A program made the position numbers and the translations under genes. This document shows, piece by piece, positions 17,866 to 26,426 of a DNA stretch of 64,000 nucleotides. Each line of letters starts with the position of its first letter. Within the stretch, counting starts at the first letter, position 1. The stretch lies in assembly GCF_029433105.1 (NCBI RefSeq), contig NZ_JARNTW010000013.1:62001-126000 (forward strand), read 5' to 3'. The notes beneath the pieces were generated by a model. That model saw nothing but the letters and a program-made list of their open reading frames with translations, was not told the DNA's origin and did no database searches. This stretch comes from Runella sp. MFBS21 (GTDB taxonomy: Bacteria; Bacteroidota; Bacteroidia; Cytophagales; Spirosomataceae).

Positions 17866-17920
17866 CAACCTACGATTCACACAAAGCCTGAAAGCGAGCA
17901 GATACCGCACTCGTAGGTTG
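17866..17920. other. 10-bp inverted repeat with 35-nt loop in the WYL-slipin intergenic region
   Basis: The arms CAACCTACGA and TCGTAGGTTG are exact reverse complements. The loop contains GCCTGAAAGCGAGC. It follows the Y-RNA-like core by about 90 bases and may be a second domain of the same transcript, a separate small RNA, or a leader structure of the slipin mRNA. No open reading frame of credible length covers it. Confidence 0.5.
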
Positions 17921-17928
17921 TATCTCTT

Positions 17929-17997
17929 TTTGAAGGGGCATTTTTGGTGGCTCAAACAGCGAGTGAGCTGTTTGAAAAGCCAAAAACAAACTTCAAA
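17929..17997. other. Long imperfect hairpin upstream of slipin
   Basis: Three nested pairings stack: TTTGAAG with CTTCAAA at the outside, TTTTTGG with CCAAAAA in the middle, and CAAACAGC with GCTGTTTG around a GAGTGA loop at the tip. The bulges between them are small. The element ends about 107 bp before the slipin ATG and is not followed by a T-run, so a structured RNA or leader is more likely than a terminator. Confidence 0.55.
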
Positions 17998-18104
17998 CAC
18001 AGTTGCAAAATAAGAATGCTTAAGCCAGCTTCCGCCTTGGGCGAATGAGGTATTTTTTGTCATAGGAATAAAACAAGAACAGCAATTATTAAACATACAA
18101 AACC

Positions 18105-19205
18105 ATGAAATTTGTCAACATCAACGCGTATCAAGTAGGGCTGGTATTTCGTAACGAAACCTATCTGAAGGCCCTCACAGAAGGGGTTCATTTCGTTGGC
18201 CCTTTCCAAACTGTAAAAGTGTATGACATTACCAAACCTTTTACAGCCCCTTACTCGCTCGATATATTGTTGGCAGACAAGGTTTTGGCTGATTTGTTGG
18301 AGGTGATTGATGTGAAAGACCACGAAATTGTACTTCAGTATGAAAACCAAGTACTCAAAACCGTTTTGAAACCTGGTCGTCATGCTTTTTGGAAAAACAT
18401 GGTCAACTATCGCTATGTCAGAGCTGACTTGAGCAAAGTAGAGATTACGGAAGATATTGATTTGGTGTCACTTACTTCTAAGGAAGTATTGGTGTATATG
18501 CGTTCTTATACGGTTGAATCTTACGAAAAAGGGCTACTTTTTGTGAATGGTAAATACCAAAAAGTGCTTGAGGCAGGTACTTACTATTGGTGGAGAAACA
18601 ATCTATCGGTACATATTTCTAAAGTGGACATTCGTCAGCTGCAATTAGAAATTGCGGGGCAAGAAATCTTGACCAAAGACAAGGCTACTTTGCGAATTAA
18701 CTTTTACGTTCAGTACAAAGTGACGGATATAATGAAAGCGTTACTCGAAAATAAAGACATCGATAAACAATTGTATATTTTGATGCAGTTGGGGTTACGA
18801 GAGTACATTGGTACGCTTACTTTGGATGAGTTGCTGGAAAAAAAAGAAGGCATTTCAAAATTTATCTTGGACGCCATTGCCGAAAAAGCAGGGCAGTTAG
18901 GGGTAGCATTGGTGAACTGTGGTATCAGGGATGTGATTTTGCCTGGCGATATGAAAGAAATCATGAACCGCGTGCTTATCGCTGAAAAAACAGCGCAGGC
19001 CAACATCATCATGCGCCGCGAAGAAACGGCTTCGATGCGTAGCCTTCTCAACACCGCCAAACTCATGGAGGAAAACGAAATGCTATTCCGCCTCAAAGAA
19101 ATGGAATACGTGGAAAAAATTGCCGATAAAATCAATACCATTTCTATTTCGGGAGGTGGGCAAGTACTCGACCAATTGAAGCAAATTTTCGGTACGGCTA
19201 AATAA
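18105..19205 (+). CDS. Slipin family protein (SPFH/band-7 domain)
   Basis: The 366-residue protein has an SPFH core at about 130-310. Recognisable parts are the strands FVNGKYQKVLEAGTYYW and VDIRQLQLEIAGQEILTKD, then LRINFYVQYKV, and a helical ILPGDMKEIMNRVLIAEKTA segment typical of slipin/stomatin proteins. Unlike standard slipins it lacks an obvious N-terminal membrane anchor and begins with MKFVNINAYQVGLVFRN, as in the soluble slipins found beside RtcB, Y RNA and polynucleotide kinase genes. SPFH proteins oligomerise as scaffolds. In RNA-repair operons their exact job is unknown. The gene is followed by a terminator-like hairpin and then a broken kinase/phosphatase gene. The family call is firm; the RNA-repair link comes from context. 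Confidence 0.88.
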   Translation: MKFVNINAYQVGLVFRNETYLKALTEGVHFVGPFQTVKVYDITKPFTAPYSLDILLADKVLADLLEVIDVKDHEIVLQYENQVLKTVLKPGRHAFWKNMVNYRYVRADLSKVEITEDIDLVSLTSKEVLVYMRSYTVESYEKGLLFVNGKYQKVLEAGTYYWWRNNLSVHISKVDIRQLQLEIAGQEILTKDKATLRINFYVQYKVTDIMKALLENKDIDKQLYILMQLGLREYIGTLTLDELLEKKEGISKFILDAIAEKAGQLGVALVNCGIRDVILPGDMKEIMNRVLIAEKTAQANIIMRREETASMRSLLNTAKLMEENEMLFRLKEMEYVEKIADKINTISISGGGQVLDQLKQIFGTAK

Positions 19206-19226
19206 AGGTTAGTATTTTATTTTTGT

Positions 19227-19254
19227 AGGTTCGCGTCATAAGCGCGAACCTTTT
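19227..19254 (+). terminator. Rho-independent terminator after slipin
   Basis: A perfect 9-bp stem (AGGTTCGCG / CGCGAACCT) with a seven-base loop is followed by TTTTC. It lies just before the start codon of the kinase fragment, so read-through may be limited. Confidence 0.7.
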
Positions 19255-19260
19255 CTTACA

Positions 19261-19942
19261 ATGAAAAAAGTAATTATACTTCGGGGATTGCCAGCAAGTG
19301 GCAAATCTACCTTTTGAGCGTATTGGCGCGGTGGTAGAAAGGTACAACCAAGAATCAGGCGAAAACGTAAAAATAGAAATGAAAGAACTAAATACTTCTT
19401 TGGAGGAGTGTTTGGCAAGAGATGAAGTGAGAGAAAAAAAAGTAGGACGGGAGGTAATCATGAAAATGTACAAAACGCATCAATTAGGCAACGAGCGGGG
19501 ACCGCATTATCAAGCGCAAGATGCTACTTTGCCAGCGGCAATTATTTGTGATTTGGACGGGACATTGGCGCTCATTAGGCATCGAAACCCCTACAATGCA
19601 ATGGCCTGTGAACTAGACGAACTCAATGAGCCTATTGCTAATATGCTACATACTTATCACAAGTTGGGGGTAAAAATTATATTAATGTCGGGCCGGGAAG
19701 AGAAGGCTCGTCAGCCTACGTTAAATTGGCTTTCGTATAATCACATCCCCTTTGAAGCACTCTACATGCGACCTCAGGATGACAACCGGCAGGATGCCGT
19801 TGTGAAGAAAGAACTTTATCAAACTCACATCCAAGGCAAATATTTTGTGCAGTTTGTGCTTGATGACCGCAATCAAGTAGTGGATTTGTGGCGATTAGAA
19901 CTAGGGCTTCCGTGTTTGCAAGTTAATTATGGAGATTTTTGA
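19261..19942 (+). pseudogene. Polynucleotide kinase/phosphatase (T4 Pnkp-like) with broken kinase domain
   Basis: The ATG at 19261 opens a typical 5'-kinase start, RGLPASGKSTF (Walker A), but a TGA follows at 19315-19317. In another frame, from a GTG at 19298, the protein resumes at FERIGAVVERYNQ. It continues with the kinase lid region (LEECLARDEVREKKVG) and then a complete HAD phosphatase domain: CDLDGTL, the SGRE box, and LDDRNQVVDLWR. The kinase part normally spans about 150 residues, so some 60 residues between P-loop and lid are missing along with the frame. This looks like an internal deletion. The GTG-initiated 214-residue remnant could still be a working 3'-phosphatase. In intact systems the enzyme heals cleaved RNA ends before ligation; no RNA ligase is encoded nearby. 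Confidence 0.8.
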
Positions 19943-20037
19943 GGAGAAGGAGTGGTTTTGTTGGGGATATGCACTTAACTATTTAGTAGTTGAGTTGGCA
20001 AAAATGCTTTTTAAAGTACCAAAAAGCCACTTCTCCC

Positions 20038-21306
20038 ATGACCCTTCACTCGCGCCGTATTTTTTTACAACAGTCTCTATTGGCACTTTCAATGCCGCTG
20101 CTGGGATATAACCCTAAAACTGTCCCTCTAAGAGCTATCACAAAAGGCCCTTATTATCATTGGTTTGGATATTATGACAAATGGCAATTTGATCCTACTG
20201 GGCGTTATGTGTTGGGAATGCAGGTGGATTTTCAGCATCGTTCGCCTACAGAAAAGGATAGTGTCAAAATTGGCCTTATTGATTTGCAAGACAATGACCG
20301 CTGGACTACCCTTGGCGAAAGTCGCTCATGGGGATGGCAGCAGGGCTGTATGCTACAGTGGGTTCCCCAATCTACGACGGAGGTGATTTGGAACGACCGC
20401 GTTGACAATCAGTTTGTAAGCCATGTTGTCAACATCAAAACAGGCAAAAAACGTACCCTTCCCAAGGCTGTTTATGCGCTTAGTCCTGACGGTAAATGGG
20501 CCATCGGGACTGAGTTTTCGCGGATTCAAGACCTGCGCCCAGGCTATGGGTATTCGGGGATTCCTGACCCGTATTTTGAGGTCAAAGCTCCTAAAGAGAT
20601 AGGGCTTTATAAGATGGACTTACAAACAGGGAAAACGCAATTGTTGTTTTCGCTCAACGAACTGGCTCAGTTGCCGCATCAAGGACAATCGGTAGTGGAT
20701 AATTATCACTGGTTCAATCATTTACTGGTCAATACCGACGCCTCTCGTTTTACTTTTTTGCATCGCTGGCGCGCCAAACGCGAAGACCGCCAAATCATGG
20801 CACGTACCAATTTCGTAACGCGGATGTTTACAGCCAATGCCGATGGAAGCAATCTTTATTGTATCGACCCTTCAGGTTTTACCTCGCATTTTATTTGGAA
20901 AGACCCGCGTAGCATATGCGCTTACACGCGCCCAGAAGGGCAGCCGTCGGGGTTTTATATACTGGATGATTTTACCGGAAAATATACCCGTATCGGCGCC
21001 GACAAAATGAAAGTAAATGGGCATCAAACCTACTTGCCCGTGGGCAATGGCACTGAGTGGATTCTCAACGACAACTACGCAAGTGGGCAAGACCGCCTTC
21101 AAACCCCTTATTTATATCATATCCCTACCGACCGCCGTACCGACTTAGGGAGTTTTTATTCGCCGCCTGAGTTTGTGGCCGAATGGCGCTGTGATTTACA
21201 TCCGAGATTTAGCCATGACGGCACCAAAATCTGCATCGATTCCCCACACGAAGGAAACGGACGCCAAATGTATCTGCTTGATGTTTCGGAAATCATAAAA
21301 TCATAA
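20038..21306 (+). CDS. Exported beta-propeller-like protein of unknown function
   Basis: From the ATG at 20038 the protein has about 422 residues and begins with a Tat/Sec-like signal (SRRIFLQQSLLALSMPLLG). The body carries repeated blade-like segments of the TolB/WD40-like type (YALSPDGKWAIGTEFSR, HPRFSHDGTKICIDSPHEG), as in oligogalacturonide-lyase-like and other propeller proteins. The longer start at 19990 would add 16 residues before the signal and is less likely. It stands 215 bp before a sulfatase gene on the same strand, so a role in periplasmic carbohydrate metabolism is plausible. I see no catalytic motif that names the reaction. Confidence 0.7.
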   Translation: MTLHSRRIFLQQSLLALSMPLLGYNPKTVPLRAITKGPYYHWFGYYDKWQFDPTGRYVLGMQVDFQHRSPTEKDSVKIGLIDLQDNDRWTTLGESRSWGWQQGCMLQWVPQSTTEVIWNDRVDNQFVSHVVNIKTGKKRTLPKAVYALSPDGKWAIGTEFSRIQDLRPGYGYSGIPDPYFEVKAPKEIGLYKMDLQTGKTQLLFSLNELAQLPHQGQSVVDNYHWFNHLLVNTDASRFTFLHRWRAKREDRQIMARTNFVTRMFTANADGSNLYCIDPSGFTSHFIWKDPRSICAYTRPEGQPSGFYILDDFTGKYTRIGADKMKVNGHQTYLPVGNGTEWILNDNYASGQDRLQTPYLYHIPTDRRTDLGSFYSPPEFVAEWRCDLHPRFSHDGTKICIDSPHEGNGRQMYLLDVSEIIKS

Positions 21307-21437
21307 TCGGGGATTAATTATATAATTTGCAAATGATGTATAATGTACTGATAATCAGAAGTATTTTTTGAGTGGTATACAATAGTGATTGGCAAATGTT
21401 GTCTTTGTTCCCACATCAGGCTGGGACGCGTATAACT

Positions 21438-21461
21438 TGACCCAAACTATGATTTGGGTCA
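21438..21461. promoter_or_regulatory. 9-bp inverted repeat upstream of sulfatase gene
   Basis: TGACCCAAA and TTTGGGTCA are exact reverse complements around CTATGA, 60 bp before the sulfatase ATG. It may be an operator or an mRNA hairpin; no T-run follows. Confidence 0.35.
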
Positions 21462-21521
21462 CAAATGGTACAGCGTCTCTGACGCAAAATACACAAGCTA
21501 AACAATTAAAAAATAACCTTT

Positions 21522-22955
21522 ATGTCGAGAGTTTTATTCTTGTTTTGTTGTCTTTTTTGTCAAATCGTATTGGCGCAATCTTCTAAGCCAAACATCCTTT
21601 TTCTTTTTGCCGACGATCTACGCGCCGATGCAGTGGGATGTTATGGCAACCCTTATGTACAAACTCCCAATCTTGATAAACTTGCCCAAAATGGTATCAT
21701 GTTTAGCGAGGCGCATATTTTGGGAGGTCATCACGGGGCAGTATGTGCGCCTAGTCGGGCCATGTTGATGAGCGGCAAAGGTTTTTTTAGAGTAACCGAC
21801 AAACTCAATGGCGTCACCACGTGGCCGATGCTATTGCGCCAAAAAGGATACTATACCTTTATGACGGGCAAATGGCACAATGAACCTGCTGCTGTAAGTG
21901 CGAGTTTTATGGAGGCCAAAAACGTAATGCTCGGCGGCATGGCCGATCATTATCAAACACCCATGTGCGATTTAAAACCCGACGGGACTTTTACTGAACC
22001 TATCAAAAAAGGTTTTTCTACGGATTATTTTGCCGAGTCGGCGATTGCGTTTTTGGATAAACAAACTCCCAAAAAACCATTTGTTACATATGTAGCTTTT
22101 ACCGCTCCGCACGACCCACGGTCGCCGCTGCCCGATTATCTCAAACGCTACGGTACGGCACCGCTGCCTCCTAATTTTATGCCGGCTCATCCTTTCAATT
22201 TTGGCAGTGATATGACCGTGCGCGATGAAATGCTGGCGGCTTATCCTCGCACGACTGATGTTATCAAGTCACAGTTGACCGAGTACTACGCCATGATTAC
22301 GCATTTGGACGAAGCGATTGGTAAAATCTTGGCCAAACTCAAAGAAAAAGGACTCGACAAAAATACCATTGTGGTATTTGCCGCCGACAATGGTTTGGCA
22401 ATGGGAAGTCATGGGCTATTGGGCAAGCAAAACCTCTATGAACATAGCATGAGAGTGCCGCTGATTATGAGTGGGGTAGGCATCCCCAAAAACCAAAAGA
22501 GAGATGCTTTTGTGTATCTTTTTGACCTTTTTCCCACTTTCAGCCAAATGCTCAACTTCGCAGCACCCAATGATTTGGACGGAAAAGACTTGTCGGGAAT
22601 CATTCAAAACAAAACACAGGCTGTGCGTCAACAAGTATTTACGGCTTATACCTTCAATCAACGAGCAATTCGTGATCGTCGTTGGAAATTGATTCGTTAT
22701 CCGAAAGTAGATTTCACGCAGCTTTTTGATTTGCAATCAGACCCTTATGAGCTTAATAATTTGGCTCAAAAACCCGAACATGCCGATAGAGTCAAGGCGA
22801 TGACCGAAGACTTGAAAAAACATCAACAACTCTATGGCGACCCGCATCCGCTTACGGCTACCGAAATCTCTTCTCAGGTATTTGATTATAAAAATGTAGT
22901 GCGTAAACCCGACCAATGGCAGCCCAAAGAAGTATTAGAAAAGTATTTTAAGTAA
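21522..22955 (+). CDS. Exported sulfatase (family S1, formylglycine type)
   Basis: The 477-residue protein has a signal peptide ending near residue 19 (FCQIVLAQS). The metal-binding start SKPNILFLFADDLRADAVG is typical of type I sulfatases. The formylglycine signature CAPSR (Cys75-Arg79) is intact and is followed by MLMSGK. Further metal and active-site boxes are TGKWHNE, HDPR and FAADNGLAMGSHG. The enzyme removes sulfate esters from carbohydrate in the periplasm and needs an anaerobic-type or FGE maturase encoded elsewhere. Downstream on the same strand come an esterase and an isomerase-like gene, suggesting a small catabolic cluster. Confidence 0.93.
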   Translation: MSRVLFLFCCLFCQIVLAQSSKPNILFLFADDLRADAVGCYGNPYVQTPNLDKLAQNGIMFSEAHILGGHHGAVCAPSRAMLMSGKGFFRVTDKLNGVTTWPMLLRQKGYYTFMTGKWHNEPAAVSASFMEAKNVMLGGMADHYQTPMCDLKPDGTFTEPIKKGFSTDYFAESAIAFLDKQTPKKPFVTYVAFTAPHDPRSPLPDYLKRYGTAPLPPNFMPAHPFNFGSDMTVRDEMLAAYPRTTDVIKSQLTEYYAMITHLDEAIGKILAKLKEKGLDKNTIVVFAADNGLAMGSHGLLGKQNLYEHSMRVPLIMSGVGIPKNQKRDAFVYLFDLFPTFSQMLNFAAPNDLDGKDLSGIIQNKTQAVRQQVFTAYTFNQRAIRDRRWKLIRYPKVDFTQLFDLQSDPYELNNLAQKPEHADRVKAMTEDLKKHQQLYGDPHPLTATEISSQVFDYKNVVRKPDQWQPKEVLEKYFK

Positions 22956-22971
22956 AAATAAACGTGATAAA

Positions 22972-23748
22972 ATGTACATGAAATCTCTTCTCTGCGTGGT
23001 ATTATGTCTTTTTGTGGTGGGAGCAACCGCCCAAAATCCCGATTTTAAAGGCAAAAAAGTACATCTATATCTACTTGTAGGTCAGTCAAATATGGCAGGA
23101 AGGGGAATTCCCGAAGCGGCTGACAAGGTGGCACATCCACGGATTTGGATGTTCAGTAAAGACAATCAATGGGTGCCCGCCGTCGCTCCTTTGCATTTTG
23201 ATAAACCTGAAGCGGGAGTAGGGCCCGGATTGGAGTTTGCAAAAGTAATGGCAGAGGCCGACACCAACATCATCATAGGACTCATACCTGCGGCGGCGGG
23301 TGGCTCAAGTATTGATAAATGGCAACCCGGAGGCTATCACGACCAAACCAAAAGCTACCCTTATGATGATGCGATTCGGAGAGCTAAAGCGGCTTTGGCC
23401 GCGGGCAAATTGAAAGGCATCTTGTGGCATCAGGGCGAAAGCGATAGCAAGGCGGAACTAGTAGGAAGCTATACCGAAAAATTAAAGGCTTTGATTAAGC
23501 GGTTTCGTAAAGAACTATCTGCTAAAAAAGTCCCGTTTGTTGTAGGTACTTTGGGTGATTTTTATGTGCTTAAAGTGCCTGAAGCTCAAAATATTAATCA
23601 ACAACTCCGCAATTTGCCTAAAGAGGTCAAAAAAACAGCCTGTGTAGAAGCCACGGGCCTGACCGACAAAGGGGATAAAACGCACTTTGATACCCCTTCG
23701 GCGCGCGAATTGGGACGCCGGTACGCTGAGGCTATGAAGAAGTTTTAG
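22972..23748 (+). CDS. Exported SASA-domain carbohydrate esterase (DUF303/CE6-like)
   Basis: The 258-residue protein has a signal peptide (LCLFVVGATAQ). Its SGNH-type esterase core has LLVGQSNMAG with nucleophile Ser39, the oxyanion segment PAAAGGSSIDKW, and the WHQGESD box that supplies a second conserved block. The C-terminal THFDTPSARELGRRYAE carries the expected Asp/His pair. Members deacetylate sialic acid or xylan-type sugars. The gene starts 16 bp after the sulfatase, so co-transcription is likely and the substrate may be an acetylated, sulfated glycan. Confidence 0.88.
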   Translation: MYMKSLLCVVLCLFVVGATAQNPDFKGKKVHLYLLVGQSNMAGRGIPEAADKVAHPRIWMFSKDNQWVPAVAPLHFDKPEAGVGPGLEFAKVMAEADTNIIIGLIPAAAGGSSIDKWQPGGYHDQTKSYPYDDAIRRAKAALAAGKLKGILWHQGESDSKAELVGSYTEKLKALIKRFRKELSAKKVPFVVGTLGDFYVLKVPEAQNINQQLRNLPKEVKKTACVEATGLTDKGDKTHFDTPSARELGRRYAEAMKKF

Positions 23749-23851
23749 AGAGGTAAGTATTCTTGCGAAGTGTATTCTTGTACGTTTACTTATTATCAGT
23801 AAAATAGAGCTAAATTGACTTTTTAATCAGTAGGCTAAAATCTAAGATATT

Positions 23852-23890
23852 AAATCATCGTATTTTTTTAAGTACTAAAATACTTGATTT
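23852..23890. other. Imperfect inverted repeat before the isomerase-like gene
   Basis: An AAATCATCGTATTTT arm is mirrored by AAAATACTTGATTT with one bulge and a ten-base loop. The 216-bp gap otherwise shows only AT-rich DNA. A terminator for the esterase gene or an operator for the following gene are both possible. Confidence 0.35.
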
Positions 23891-23964
23891 AACATCCTGT
23901 TTATTAGATAATTAATAATTAACCATGCGAAAGCATTTAACTAATTCAAAATCAATTTTATACA

Positions 23965-24816
23965 ATGAGAAAAATCGCTGTTTTATTTTGTCTTTCTCTT
24001 TTGTTGATAGGCATTGATACCTTCGCTCAAAAAGGGAAATTGTATTCTTTCCCCATTGGTATGCAGGCTTACACCTATCGGGCTAGTTTTCCGAAAGATG
24101 TCGCTGCTACACTCGATACCCTCAAAGCCTTGGGTGTGACGGAGCTTGAGGGCGGGGCACAAAAAGGAACCACCCCAGAGCAATTTAGAAAAATGTGTGA
24201 AGAGCGAGGTATCAAAATACCCGCTACGGGCGGTGGCTATGAACAATTGGTAAAAGACCCCGTTGCAGCCGCCAAAACAGCCAATATTTTAGGTTCTAAA
24301 TACCTCATGTGCGCTTGGATTCCGCACAAAGTAAAAGGAGGTTTTACGCTAGAAGAGGCCAAAAAAGCCGTGACTGACTTCAACATGATTGGAAAAGCCT
24401 TGAAAGAAAACGGTGTCACATTTTGTTATCATATCCACGGCTATGAGTTTCAGCCTTACGAAGACGGCACTTTGTTTGATTATATTGTCAAAAACACCAA
24501 TCCTGATTATGTATCTTTTGAATTGGATATACTTTGGGCGTTTTACGGAGGGGCAGACCCCGTGGCATTGTTGAAAAAATATGGAAAACGCTTTCAGCTT
24601 GTGCATCTCAAAGATCTTCGCAAAGGAGTAAAAGGGGATTTGACCGGAGGTACGCCACTAGAAAATGATGTGACGCTCGGGACAGGCCAAATCGATATTC
24701 CAGGAGTAATAAGAGAAGCCAAAAAAATTGGCATCAAACACTATTTTATCGAAGACGAAAGCCCTATCTGGAGTCAGCAAGTGCCTAAAAGCATTGCTTA
24801 TTTGAAAAGTTTGTAG
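23965..24816 (+). CDS. Exported sugar phosphate isomerase/epimerase-like TIM-barrel protein
   Basis: The 283 residues carry an N-terminal signal peptide (LFCLSLLLIGIDTFAQ) and an AP_endonuc_2/xylose-isomerase-like TIM barrel. Recognisable motifs are FPIGMQAYTYR, GVTELEGG, FCYHIHGYEF, SFELDILWAFYGG, LVHLKDLRKG and a final HYFIEDESP. The His/Glu/Asp ligands for a divalent metal are in place (HIHGYE, ELDILW, HLKD). Exported members in Bacteroidota occur with Gfo/Idh oxidoreductases and DUF1080 proteins in 3-keto-sugar metabolism, both of which are encoded at 49-51 kb here. The substrate is unknown. Confidence 0.85.
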   Translation: MRKIAVLFCLSLLLIGIDTFAQKGKLYSFPIGMQAYTYRASFPKDVAATLDTLKALGVTELEGGAQKGTTPEQFRKMCEERGIKIPATGGGYEQLVKDPVAAAKTANILGSKYLMCAWIPHKVKGGFTLEEAKKAVTDFNMIGKALKENGVTFCYHIHGYEFQPYEDGTLFDYIVKNTNPDYVSFELDILWAFYGGADPVALLKKYGKRFQLVHLKDLRKGVKGDLTGGTPLENDVTLGTGQIDIPGVIREAKKIGIKHYFIEDESPIWSQQVPKSIAYLKSL

Positions 24817-24895
24817 ATTGGGATTAGAAGATTTTGAACAAGAAGCCAAAATAATAGCGACTTATTGTAATTCCTAAACATTTTTTTTGTTGATA

Positions 24896-24927
24896 CAGAA
24901 TAACTAAAAGTACTTTTAGTTATTCTG
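24896..24927. terminator. Perfect 32-bp palindrome, probable bidirectional terminator
   Basis: The sequence reads the same on both strands for 32 bases (half-site CAGAATAACTAAAAGT) with no spacer. It sits 80 bp after the isomerase-like gene and is followed by TTGTTTATT. A terminator is likely, although a spacer-less palindrome of this length could equally be a protein-binding site. Confidence 0.5.
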
Positions 24928-25036
24928 TTGTTTATTGTGCTAACGAATTTTGTTCATCTCTACTTCTATTTATCGAATTATTTTAGATGAACTTAGTGCT
25001 TAGTGAGATGATGAAGACTGAAAATTTAAACCAAAC

Positions 25037-25270
25037 ATGGTTATGCGAACAGTACAATTAAAAGTGAGTGAGACCGACTTCCAAAAATACAATTTGGGGG
25101 TAGGAGAAATCAAATTCACAGATTTAGTGGAGATGATAAGTCGTGAGTATGCGCGAAAAGCACTTCTAGAGTGTAATGAGATAGCCGAGCAAGTAGGGTT
25201 ATCTCAAATGACGATGGACGAAATAAACGCCGAAATCAAAGCCGTAAGAGATGCAAAAACTCATTCTTGA
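25037..25270 (+). CDS. Putative antitoxin of a PIN-domain toxin-antitoxin pair
   Basis: The 77-residue protein has an N-terminal beta-strand-like segment (RTVQLKVSETDFQKYNL) and an acidic C-terminal helix ending with EINAEIKAVRDAK, a composition usual for antitoxins that wrap around a PIN toxin. Its last 20 bases overlap the toxin gene. No known DNA-binding motif is clear, and the call rests mainly on gene order. A second ATG two codons later is an equally good start. Confidence 0.65.
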   Translation: MVMRTVQLKVSETDFQKYNLGVGEIKFTDLVEMISREYARKALLECNEIAEQVGLSQMTMDEINAEIKAVRDAKTHS

Positions 25271-25673
25271 TACGAATGTCATTGTTTCGGCACTCATTTC
25301 AAATTCTATTCCCACTAAAATTTTGTACGAATTGGTACTAACCAAAAAAGTGGAAACTTGCCTTTCGGAAGAAGTATTTGCAGAATATATAGAAGTATTA
25401 AACCGAGATAAATTTTCTAAATTCACTAACTTCAAAACAAAAGCAGAAGTAGTGTTGAACAAACTTCGGGAAATTTCAATCTTTTATAAGACAAATAGAA
25501 AAATAGAAGTTTTGAGCGACACGAGCGATAACAAATTTTTGGAGTTAGCAGCGGTAAGTGCAGCAGACTATTTGACCACAGGCAACACACTTGACTTCAC
25601 GATAACAGAATTTGAGTACACCAGAATTCTAACACCCAGAGAGTACTGGGAAAACTACGCACCTAAAGGGTAA
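25251..25673 (+). CDS. PIN-domain ribonuclease toxin (COG1569 type)
   Basis: The 140-residue protein begins KLILDTNVIVSALIS, the first acidic box of PIN nucleases (Asp7). It continues with a conserved Glu in SEEVFAEYIEV, then DTSDNKFLELA and ADYLTTGNTLDF, which supply the remaining acidic residues. Toxins of this group cut RNA when freed from their antitoxin. The ORF starts inside the antitoxin gene, implying translational coupling. Confidence 0.85.
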   Translation: MQKLILDTNVIVSALISNSIPTKILYELVLTKKVETCLSEEVFAEYIEVLNRDKFSKFTNFKTKAEVVLNKLREISIFYKTNRKIEVLSDTSDNKFLELAAVSAADYLTTGNTLDFTITEFEYTRILTPREYWENYAPKG

Positions 25674-25836
25674 AAACACATTTTAGTTAGATAGTACTAC
25701 TTCTCTGATGCTCCTCATGCCCATACTACTTTGTGGGCTTTGGAATTCCTTCTTTCATTATTATTCAAAGATTTTTTAAAATCATTTAGGGATTTTGCCG
25801 ACTTGATTGACTATACACCAACAGAAGCACTTACTT

Positions 25837-26394
25837 ATGAAGTATCAAGCCCTGACGGATGAGCAATTAGTGGATTTTTTGAAAAGCGACAACCAAAGTG
25901 CTTTTGAAGAAATCTATCATCGGTATTGGTATAAATTGTTGGGGGTAGCCTATCACGAAACGGGCACGCGTGAGGAAGCCGAAGAATTGGTTCAAGACCT
26001 CTTTGAAAAACTCTGGAAACGCAGGCACGTAAGTATCATTCAGCATTTGAGTGCGTATTTGGTAGTTTCGATTAAGCACTTAGCTACCAACTACATCAAG
26101 TCGCAGATTACACATCGTAAGTTTCAGGAGTATTTGATTTTTAATGAAATAAGGCAGTCGTATGCCACGGACGAAACCGTTCAGTTTTCGGATTTGTCGA
26201 AGGCAGTAGAGGAAGCAATGAAAAAACTCCCCGAAAAAAGCGTCGAGATTTTTAAGTTGAGTCGGTTTGAAAACCAATCTGTGAAGGCAATTGCCCAACA
26301 ACTCAATCTTTCTGAAAAAGCGGTAGAGTATCATATCACCAAGTCGCTAAAGGTTCTTAAAGAACAACTCAAAGCCTATCATTCTGACAATTGA
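25837..26394 (+). CDS. ECF-type RNA polymerase sigma factor of the SusCD locus
   Basis: From the ATG at 25837 the protein has 185 residues, normal for Bacteroidota ECF sigma factors. Region 2 is at about 20-85 (FEEIYHRYWYKLLGVAYHET, then EAEELVQDLFEKLW). Region 4 is at about 120-175 (AMKKLPEKSVEIFKLSR, then SVKAIAQQLNLSEKAVEYHI). An upstream TTG would add ten residues and is less likely. It is followed 32 bp later by its anti-sigma FecR and then SusC/SusD, so it should direct transcription of the polysaccharide locus when FecR signals substrate uptake. Confidence 0.92.
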   Translation: MKYQALTDEQLVDFLKSDNQSAFEEIYHRYWYKLLGVAYHETGTREEAEELVQDLFEKLWKRRHVSIIQHLSAYLVVSIKHLATNYIKSQITHRKFQEYLIFNEIRQSYATDETVQFSDLSKAVEEAMKKLPEKSVEIFKLSRFENQSVKAIAQQLNLSEKAVEYHITKSLKVLKEQLKAYHSDN

Positions 26395-26426
26395 TATCCA
26401 CCCATTTCTTCATACACAGACACAAA

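Noticed and set aside
17755-18096. Open reading frames on both strands in the WYL-slipin gap
   Set aside because: They run through the structured RNA segments, have improbable composition and no recognisable domain.
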